Origin: Iamia sp963728655
GTDB taxonomy: Bacteria; Actinomycetota; Acidimicrobiia; Acidimicrobiales; Iamiaceae
NCBI GenBank assembly: GCA_963728655.1
Contig: CAVSLD010000001.1
Span: 248,001-312,000, forward strand
Direction: 5' to 3'
DNA: 64,000 nt
The position numbers were made by a program, and so were the translations under genes. This document shows, in pieces, positions 58,432 to 64,000 of the stretch; within the stretch, counting starts at the first letter, position 1, and the number at the start of each line of letters is the position of its first letter. The notes beneath the pieces were generated by a model. That model did not search any database. It had not been told where the DNA came from and saw only the letters and a program-made list of their open reading frames with translations.

Positions 58432-58911
58432 CTAGGCCAGGGCCTTCTCGATGTCACCCTTGATCTTCTCGGGCTTGGTGGTGGAGGCGTAGCGCTTGAT
58501 CACCTTGCCGTCCTTGCCCACCAGGAACTTGGTGAAGTTCCACTTGATCTTGGACCCGAGCACTCCGCCCTTCTCGCTCCGCAGCCAGGTGTAGAGCGGG
58601 TGGGCACCGTCGCCGTTCACCTCGATCTTGGAGAACATGGGGAACGTCACGCCGTAGTTGAGCTGGCAGAACTCCTGGATCTCGGCCTCGTCGCCGGGCT
58701 CCTGGTGCTGGAACTGGTCGCACGGGAACCCGAGGACCACCAGGCCCTGGTCGGCGTAGGTCTCGTAGAGCTCCTCGAGGCCCTCGTACTGGGGCGTGAA
58801 CCCGCACCTCGACGCGGTGTTGACCACGAGGACGGCCTGGCCCTCGTAGGCGGAGAGGTCGACCTCGTCCCCGGTGATGGAGTCGGCCGAGAAGTCGTGC
58901 AGGGTGGTCAT
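58432..58911 (-). CDS. glutathione peroxidase-family thiol peroxidase
   Basis: 159 residues. The peroxidatic Cys is in VVNTASRCGFTPQYEGLEELY near residues 29-49, with GFPCDQFQHQEPG near 61-73 holding the second Cys and WNFTKFLVGKDGKVIKRYAS near 124-143 the catalytic Trp/Asn. Cys replaces selenocysteine, as usual in bacteria; such enzymes generally use thioredoxin or mycothiol-type reductants to reduce lipid or organic peroxides. No signal peptide. Located 20 bases from the AraC gene start, same strand, but probably its own unit. Confidence 0.93.
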   Translation of the reverse strand: MTTLHDFSADSITGDEVDLSAYEGQAVLVVNTASRCGFTPQYEGLEELYETYADQGLVVLGFPCDQFQHQEPGDEAEIQEFCQLNYGVTFPMFSKIEVNGDGAHPLYTWLRSEKGGVLGSKIKWNFTKFLVGKDGKVIKRYASTTKPEKIKGDIEKALA

Positions 58912-59110
58912 GGCTCACCTTCGTGGCGTGGTGTCCCCGGCGGTGGGGCTCCCCGTCGTTCGGTGCCCGGGGTCCGACGGATGGGGTCAGTGTGACACCG
59001 TGGACGGTCCCGCCATGGGGGGACGACACCACGACACCGGACACCCTGTCCCCAGCACCGAGGAGGTCCGCCGCCGTGAGCCCCACGACCGCGCCCTCCG
59101 CCCTCCACCC

Positions 59111-59698
59111 GTGAGCGACGACGATCGCACCGGTCCTCCCGACCCCGCGTCCGACGACGAGCTCCTCGACGCGCTGGGGCGCGCCCTCGACGGGCCGGTG
59201 CCGCCGCTCGACCCGGCGCGGGCCGCTCGCGTGGCCGACCTGGCTGCCGGCGCCCGTACCGGCCGCGAGGCCTCGGCCGGTGCGCCGGCTGACGCCTCGC
59301 GCCGACGCCTGCTGTGGATGGGTGCGGCGGCCGCCGGTGGCGTCGCCGCCGGGGTCACCGGGGCGATCCTCCTCGTCGGCGACGACGGGCCCGACGCCCC
59401 GCCCATGGAGGCCGTCGGCACCCTCACCACGTCCGAGGGCGTCACCGCCGAGGCCCGCCTCATCGACCACACGTGGGGCATGGAGGTCCTCCTCGACGTC
59501 GACGGGCTGACGCCGGGCACGCCCTACGCCATGACCTTCGTCGACCGCTCCGGCCAGCCCGTCGGGGCCGGCGGCTTCGTCGGCACCGGGGCGCTCATGG
59601 GCTGCCGGAACAACGGCGCCGTCCTGCGGGCCGACGTGGCCCGCTTCGAGGTCACCACCCCCGACGGCACCGTGGCCGTCCGCGGCGACCTGGCGTGA
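59111..59698 (+). CDS. membrane-anchored protein, anti-sigma-like layout
   Basis: 195 residues from a GTG. An acidic N-terminal cytoplasmic part (DDELLDALGRALDGPVPPLDPARAARVADLAAGAR, residues ~15-50) is followed by one transmembrane segment (LLWMGAAAAGGVAAGVTGAILLVG near 72-95) and an external beta-rich domain with LIDHTWGMEVLLDVDGLTPGTPYAMTFVDRSGQ near 120-150. The outer domain resembles the C-terminal half of RskA-type anti-sigma proteins, while the N-terminal part lacks a zinc motif. No sigma gene is adjacent. I call it a membrane protein of anti-sigma-like architecture; the function is unknown. Confidence 0.6.
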   Translation: MSDDDRTGPPDPASDDELLDALGRALDGPVPPLDPARAARVADLAAGARTGREASAGAPADASRRRLLWMGAAAAGGVAAGVTGAILLVGDDGPDAPPMEAVGTLTTSEGVTAEARLIDHTWGMEVLLDVDGLTPGTPYAMTFVDRSGQPVGAGGFVGTGALMGCRNNGAVLRADVARFEVTTPDGTVAVRGDLA

Positions 59699-59949
59699 CC
59701 CGGGCCTGCGCCAGGCCGCGACGGGGGTGGCGGGGCGGCGCCGGGCGGACCGCGGGCACCACGTCCGGCCCACCCCGTCGGCGGCCCGGGCGGTCGCCAC
59801 GAGCAGCGAGCCCGGGGCCCGCAGGCCGCTCCGGAGCCCCTGGAGGTCGGTGACCGCCGGGCCCGGCGCAGGGCGCCGGGGGCTGGTGGACCGCCACGGC
59901 CCGCACGGGAGGGGGTGTGGCGGGGGCCACGGGGCGATCACGACCCGGT

Positions 59950-59976
59950 GGGAATCCCGGGGGTGCGCCCTAGGTT
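59950..59976 (+). promoter_or_regulatory. SigR/SigH-type stress promoter of lon
   Basis: GGGAAT (59950-59955), exactly 18 bases, GTT (59974-59976): a full match to the SigR/SigH thiol- and heat-stress consensus GGAAT-N18-GTT of actinobacteria, about 38 bases before the lon GTG. A TAGGTT at 59971-59976 overlaps the -10 and could give a vegetative start as well. Confidence 0.65.
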
Positions 59977-59980
59977 GTTG

Positions 59981-59995
59981 CTTGCACATCGCAAG
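59981..59995. promoter_or_regulatory. inverted repeat downstream of the lon promoter
   Basis: CTTGC-ACATC-GCAAG (59981-59995), 5-bp arms, placed at or just after the expected transcription start. It loosely resembles the spacing of ClgR protease-regulon operators but does not match their consensus well. Confidence 0.4.
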
Positions 59996-60013
59996 TCACT
60001 ACGGGAGGCGACC

Positions 60014-62398
60014 GTGCCCAGCTCCACCGAACCCCGCACCCTGCCGGTGCTGCCCCTGCCCGAGGGCGTCGTGCTGCCCCCCATGGTGGTCACCATCGCC
60101 CTCGAGTCCGACGAGGCCCGCCGGGCCTTCGAGGCGGCCGACGACGGCGAGCTGCTCCTCGTGCCCCGCACGGGCGGGGACCTGGCCCGGGTCGGCGCGC
60201 TGGCGCGCATCGAGTCCTCCGGCACCCTCCCCGGCGGCACCGTGGCCCTCGTGGTCCGGGCCACCGGTCGGGCGCGCGTCAACGCCGGTGTGGTCGGGCC
60301 CACCCCGGGCCTGTGGGTGGCGGCCGAGCCCGTCGACCCCGGCGAGCCGACCGAGGAGGCCCTCCGCCTGGGCGCCGAGCTGCGCGCCACCCTGCGCGCC
60401 CTCATCGAGAAGGTCGGGGGGCGGGGCCTGGCCGCCGCCCTCTCCGGCATCGACGCCGACGACCCCGGGGCGCTGGCCGACCTGGCCGGCTGGTGGCCCG
60501 ACCTGGGTGACGAGCGCAAGGTCGAGCTGCTCGAGACCGTCGAGGTCGAGGCCCGGGTCGCCCTGGTGCTGGGCTGGGCCAAGGAGGCCCTGGCCGAGGC
60601 CGAGCTGGCCGAGCAGATCTCCACCGACGTCCGCGAGGGCATCGACGACCAGCAGCGGGAGATGTTGCTGCGCCGCCAGATGGAGGCCATCCGCAAGGAG
60701 CTGGGCGACGACGCCGACGCCGGTGAGGCCGTCGACTCCTACCGCGAGCGCATCGATGCCCTGGAGGCGGCGGGCGTGGCCGACGACGTGGTCGCCGCGC
60801 TCCGCAAGGAGCTGGGCCGCTTCGAGCGCATGCCCGAGCAGAGCATGGAGCGGGGCTGGGTCGAGGGCTGGCTCGACACCGTGCTGGGCCTGCCCTGGAC
60901 CGAGCGCACCGACGACGTCCTCGACGTCGTCGCCGCCCGCGCCACCCTCGACGCCGACCACACCGGCCTCGACGAGGTCAAGGACCGCATCGTCGAGATG
61001 CTGGCGGTCCGCAAGCTGCGGGCCGAGCGCGACGTCGAGGACCCCGGCACGCCCCGCCGCCGTCCCGGGGCCATCCTCGCCCTGGTCGGACCGCCCGGGG
61101 TGGGCAAGACCTCCCTCGGCGAGTCCGTCGCCCGATCCCTCGGGCGCAGCTTCGTCCGGGTCTCGCTGGGCGGCGTGCGCGACGAGGCCGAGATCCGGGG
61201 CCACCGCCGCACCTACGTCGGGGCCCAGGCCGGCCGCATCGCCAAGGCCATCGCCGAGGCCGGGACCATGAACCCCGTGATCCTGCTCGACGAGGTCGAC
61301 AAGGTCGGCTCCGACTGGCGGGGTGACCCCTCCGCAGCCCTGCTCGAGGTCCTCGACCCGGCTCAGAACCACACCTTCCGGGACCACTACCTGGAGGTCG
61401 ACCTCGACCTCTCCGACGTGCTCTTCCTGGCCACCGCCAACGTCCTCGACACCATCCCGGGCCCGCTGCTCGACCGCCTCGAGCTGATCAGCCTGGACGG
61501 CTACACCGAGGACGAGAAGGTCACCATCGCCCGTGACCACCTGGTGCCCCGCCAGCGGGCGGCCCACGCCCTCGGCACCGACGAGGTCACCGTCACCGAC
61601 GCGGCCCTGCGCGCCGTCGTCTCCGGCCACACCCGCGAGGCGGGGGTGCGCGAGCTGGAGCGGCGCCTGGGTCGGGTGCTGCGCAAGGTCACCGTCCGCA
61701 TCGCCGAGGGGGCCGAGACGCCCGTGACGGTGGACGAGGGCGACCTGGTCGACCTGCTGGGCCGGCCCCGCTTCACCGACGAGGAGGTCGCCGACCGCAC
61801 CGCGGTGCCCGGCGTGGCCACCGGCCTCGCCGTCACCGGTGCGGGCGGCGACGTGCTCTTCGTCGAGGCCACCGCCATGGACGGCGAGGCCTCGCTCCAG
61901 GTCACCGGCCAGCTGGGCGACGTCATGAAGGAGTCGGCCCAGATCGCCCTCTCCTGGGTCCGCAGCCACCGGGACCGCGTGGGTGTCGACGCCGAGGCCC
62001 TGGCCCGGCGCTTCCACGTCCACTTCCCCGCCGGCGCCGTGCCCAAGGACGGCCCGTCGGCCGGCATCGCCATGACCACCGCCCTGGCCTCGCTGCTCAC
62101 CGGTCGCCCGGTGCGAGGCGAGGTGGCCATGACCGGCGAGGTCACCCTCTCGGGTCGGGTGCTCCCCATCGGCGGGGTCAAGCAGAAGGTGCTGGCCGCC
62201 CACCGGGCCGGGCTCACCGAGGTGATCCTCCCGGCCCGCAACGCCCCCGACCTCGACGACGTGCCCGAGGCCGTCCGGGAGGCGGTGACCGTCCACCTGG
62301 TCGATGACGTGGCCCAGGTCCTCGACCTGGCCCTCACCCCCGCCGCCACCGACGAGGGCGGCGACCAGGTGTCGGCCGACGAGGCCGCCGCGGCCTGA
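60014..62398 (+). CDS. lon: ATP-dependent protease Lon (LonA)
   Basis: 794 residues, the normal LonA size. N-terminal LAN domain from residue 10 (LPVLPLPEGVVLPPMVVTIAL); AAA+ module with Walker A GPPGVGKTS near 359-367, Walker B VILLDEVDKVG near 422-432 and sensor PLLDRLELI near 485; protease domain with the catalytic Ser in PKDGPSAGIAMTTAL near 682 and catalytic Lys in GGVKQKVLAAHRAG near 725. Degrades misfolded and regulatory proteins in the cytoplasm. GGGAGG precedes the GTG. A SigR-type promoter upstream predicts induction by thiol oxidation or heat. Followed by a strong terminator hairpin. Confidence 0.97.
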   Translation: MPSSTEPRTLPVLPLPEGVVLPPMVVTIALESDEARRAFEAADDGELLLVPRTGGDLARVGALARIESSGTLPGGTVALVVRATGRARVNAGVVGPTPGLWVAAEPVDPGEPTEEALRLGAELRATLRALIEKVGGRGLAAALSGIDADDPGALADLAGWWPDLGDERKVELLETVEVEARVALVLGWAKEALAEAELAEQISTDVREGIDDQQREMLLRRQMEAIRKELGDDADAGEAVDSYRERIDALEAAGVADDVVAALRKELGRFERMPEQSMERGWVEGWLDTVLGLPWTERTDDVLDVVAARATLDADHTGLDEVKDRIVEMLAVRKLRAERDVEDPGTPRRRPGAILALVGPPGVGKTSLGESVARSLGRSFVRVSLGGVRDEAEIRGHRRTYVGAQAGRIAKAIAEAGTMNPVILLDEVDKVGSDWRGDPSAALLEVLDPAQNHTFRDHYLEVDLDLSDVLFLATANVLDTIPGPLLDRLELISLDGYTEDEKVTIARDHLVPRQRAAHALGTDEVTVTDAALRAVVSGHTREAGVRELERRLGRVLRKVTVRIAEGAETPVTVDEGDLVDLLGRPRFTDEEVADRTAVPGVATGLAVTGAGGDVLFVEATAMDGEASLQVTGQLGDVMKESAQIALSWVRSHRDRVGVDAEALARRFHVHFPAGAVPKDGPSAGIAMTTALASLLTGRPVRGEVAMTGEVTLSGRVLPIGGVKQKVLAAHRAGLTEVILPARNAPDLDDVPEAVREAVTVHLVDDVAQVLDLALTPAATDEGGDQVSADEAAAA

Positions 62399-62408
62399 CC
62401 CCCGGCAC

Positions 62409-62452
62409 GTGGGACCCGGATCCGTCGCCCGGGCGACGGATCCACCTCCCAC
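62409..62452 (+). terminator. lon terminator hairpin
   Basis: GGATCCGTCGCCC directly followed by GGGCGACGGATCC (62418-62443) is a perfect 26-bp palindrome, extended by GTGGGA (62409-62414) pairing with TCCCAC (62447-62452). It starts 11 bases after the lon stop codon. No T-tract. Confidence 0.7.
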
Positions 62453-62539
62453 CTCGGCATCCGGTCCGGGGAGGTCGCCGGGACCCGCCGGTAGCCTCGG
62501 CCCCGGTCGGCGGTCGCCTGGTCGGCCCGGGAGGCACAC

Positions 62540-63955
62540 GTGATCGACGCGGTGGTGGTGGGGTCCGGGCCCAACGGCCTGGCCGCCGCCGTCGCCCTGG
62601 CCCGGGCCGGGCGCTCGGTCACGGTCCTCGAGGGGGCGGCCACCATCGGCGGGGGCACCCGGACCGAGGAGCTGACGGTGCCGGGGGTGCTCCACGACGT
62701 CTGCTCCGCGGTGCACCCCTTCGGGGTGGCGTCGCCCTTCCTGGCCTCGCTGCCGCTGGAGGACCACGGGCTCGCGTGGCGCTGGCCCGAGGTCGACCTG
62801 GTCCACCCCCTCGACGGCGGCCGGGCCGGGGTGCTGGTGCGCTCCGTCGACGACACCGTGGCCGGACTGGGCGCCGACGGTGCCGCCTGGCGACGCACCT
62901 TCGGCCCCCTGGCCCGCCGCTTCGGTGCGGCGGCGGAGGACCTCATGCGGCCGATCCTCCACGTCCCCCGCCACCCGTTGCTGCTGGCCGGGTTCGGCAC
63001 CCGGGCCCTGCAGCCCGCCACCCTGCTGGCCCGGCAGTGGCACACCGACGAGGCCCGGGGGCTGTTCGGGGGGGTGGCGGCCCACGCCATCCACCCGCTC
63101 ACCCGACCGACCACCGCCGCCATCGGGCTCATGCTCACCGCCTCGTGCCACCACGTGGGCTGGCCGGTGGCCGAGGGTGGCTCGGCCCGCATCACCGACG
63201 CCCTGGCCTCGCTGCTGCGGTCGCGGGGCGGCACCATCGAGACGGGGGTGACGGTGCGCTCGCTGGCCGACCTGCCGCCCGCCCGCACCGCGCTGTTCGA
63301 CGTCGCCCCCGGGCCCTTCGCCGCCATCGCCGGTGCTGCCCTCCCCCTTCGCGTGCGCCGGGCCTACCAGCGGTACCGGCGCGGCCCGGGTGCCTTCAAG
63401 GTCGACCTGGCCGTCGAGGGGGGCGTGCCCTGGACCGCCGGGGCCGCTCGCCGGGCCGGCACCGTGCACCTGGGCGGCACCCTCGAGGAGGTGACGGCGA
63501 CGGAGTGGGCGGTGCACCGGGGCCGCATGCCCGAGCGGCCCTTCGTGCTGGTCGCCCAGCAGTCCGTGGCCGACCCCTCCCGCGCCGCAGGCGACGTCCA
63601 CCCGGTGTGGGCCTACGCCCACGTGCCCCACGGGTGGGACGGCGACGCCACCGATGCCGTCGTGGGCCAGCTGGAGCGCTTCGCCCCCGGGGTGCGGGAC
63701 CGCATCGTCGGGATCCACACGCGGCGCCCGGCCCAGGTCGCGGCCGACAACCCCAACTTCGCCGGTGGCGACATCGCCACGGGGGCCAACGACCCCCTCC
63801 AGGTCGTGTTCCGGCCCCGGGTCGCCGTCGACCCCTACGCCACGGGCATCCCGGGCGTGTTCCTGTGCTCGGCCGCCACCCCGCCCGGCGGGGGCGTGCA
63901 CGGGATGTGCGGCGCCGGCGCCGCCCGCTCCGCCCTGCGGCACCTGGAGGCCTGA
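62540..63955 (+). CDS. phytoene-dehydrogenase-like FAD oxidoreductase
   Basis: 471 residues. Begins IDAVVVGSGPNGLAAAVALARAGRSVTVLEGAATIGGGTRTEEL, the FAD-binding Rossmann motif followed by the GG motif of the phytoene desaturase/amine oxidase group (COG1233). The substrate domain includes HPLTRPTTAAIGLMLTASCHHVGWPVAEGGSARITDALASLL near 190-232, and the C-terminal FAD contact PGVFLCSAATPPGGGVHGMCGAGAARSAL near 435-463 is intact. No carotenoid genes are adjacent, so a specific carotenoid role is unsupported; many actinobacterial members act on other isoprenoids or are uncharacterised. GTG start with GGGAGG. Confidence 0.85.
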   Translation: MIDAVVVGSGPNGLAAAVALARAGRSVTVLEGAATIGGGTRTEELTVPGVLHDVCSAVHPFGVASPFLASLPLEDHGLAWRWPEVDLVHPLDGGRAGVLVRSVDDTVAGLGADGAAWRRTFGPLARRFGAAAEDLMRPILHVPRHPLLLAGFGTRALQPATLLARQWHTDEARGLFGGVAAHAIHPLTRPTTAAIGLMLTASCHHVGWPVAEGGSARITDALASLLRSRGGTIETGVTVRSLADLPPARTALFDVAPGPFAAIAGAALPLRVRRAYQRYRRGPGAFKVDLAVEGGVPWTAGAARRAGTVHLGGTLEEVTATEWAVHRGRMPERPFVLVAQQSVADPSRAAGDVHPVWAYAHVPHGWDGDATDAVVGQLERFAPGVRDRIVGIHTRRPAQVAADNPNFAGGDIATGANDPLQVVFRPRVAVDPYATGIPGVFLCSAATPPGGGVHGMCGAGAARSALRHLEA

Positions 63956-63956
63956 G

Positions 63957-64000
63957 CGGCCGACGGGCCGAGGGGTGGGGGACCGGCCCGTCTCAGGCCG
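63957..64000. terminator. terminator-like hairpin at the right edge
   Basis: CGGCC (63957-63961) and GACGGGCC (63962-63969) pair with GGCCCGTC (63985-63992) and GGCCG (63996-64000), leaving a three-base bulge TCA. Immediately follows the oxidoreductase stop; the TCA at 63993-63995 could also be the stop of a minus-strand gene beyond the window. Confidence 0.55.

Larger units (their letters stand above)
59699..60013. other. 315-base intergenic region upstream of lon
   Basis: Holds the SigR-type promoter and dyad described separately. Between about 59730 and 59850 the minus strand has one frame with near-perfect GC3 reading VTDLQGLRSGLRAPGSLLVA and onward, without clear start or partner. It may be a remnant of a coding sequence, but the length is too short to name. 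Confidence 0.4.

Noticed and set aside
59999..63943. A 1314-codon minus-strand open frame covering lon and the next gene
   Set aside because: Composition is repetitive Gly/His/Val/Asp, as expected for the antisense of GC3-rich genes; lon and the oxidoreductase on the plus strand carry all family motifs.
62540..63955. A carotenoid biosynthesis locus
   Set aside because: Only a phytoene-dehydrogenase-like flavoprotein is present; no crtB, crtE or cyclase gene is in the window.

Overview
The window is very GC-rich (roughly 75%, with almost every third codon position G or C), uses many GTG starts, and shows actinobacterial traits: an acyl-ACP desaturase, an EthA-type monooxygenase, Lon behind a SigR-like promoter, many TetR regulators and TAnnnT -10 boxes just upstream of start codons. 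I infer a free-living, probably salt-exposed actinobacterium; class Acidimicrobiia is a guess. There is no plasmid, prophage or CRISPR signature.

Layout. 0-8 kb: a broken WYL regulator, an alpha/beta hydrolase, trmB, a metallophosphoesterase, an EamA transporter, tRNA-Ser(GCU), two tandem lysozyme-like lipoproteins, an acyl-ACP desaturase and a lipoprotein esterase. 8-11.4 kb: a complete ectABCD operon for ectoine and 5-hydroxyectoine. 11.8-14 kb: tRNA-Arg(ACG) followed by a small accessory patch with a TetR-like protein, an AbiEi-type fragment, and an XRE/nucleotidyltransferase pair behind a perfect palindromic operator. 14-20.5 kb: luciferase-like oxidoreductase, aldehyde dehydrogenase, a hydrolase lipoprotein, DUF6629, DUF4326 and an MBL-fold hydrolase. 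20.6-25.5 kb: an aromatic-catabolism-like run (VOC, FAH-family hydrolase, extradiol dioxygenase, truncated MBL gene) facing a sulfotransferase and an MDR oxidoreductase; this stretch is full of single-base frame breaks. 25.6-33.2 kb: YdcF-like protein, PhyH dioxygenase with TetR, a PAS-GGDEF diguanylate cyclase, and a TetR gene divergent from a PF10118/EthA-like operon. 33.4-36.4 kb: two head-to-head citrate synthase paralogs around a shared dyad. 36.4-42.8 kb: cupin, WYL regulator, secreted lipase, LarA-like protein, fructosamine kinase, enoyl-CoA hydratase. 42.9-55.8 kb: nicotinate phosphoribosyltransferase, GH3, a lipoprotein, a divergent ECF sigma/anti-sigma pair, a large glycosyltransferase fusion, GH29, a serine hydrolase and a hydrolase lipoprotein. 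55.8-64 kb: flavoprotein disulfide reductase, VOC, AraC, glutathione peroxidase, a membrane protein, Lon, and a phytoene-dehydrogenase-like oxidoreductase.

How it fits together. The ect operon is the only complete pathway. Several blocks are translationally coupled by 4-base ATGA or GTGA overlaps: ectBCD, XRE-NTase, FAH-dioxygenase-MBL, TetR-PhyH, PF10118-EthA, serine hydrolase-GH29. The 42.8-49.1 kb stretch carries four related intergenic hairpins with a GTGCC-(A/T)-GGCAC-like core, each at a gene 3' end. This is the least explained structure in the window. Frame breaks in at least eight loci look more like indel errors than gene decay; at 57715-57717 a single base removal would restore the natural ends of two convergent genes at once.
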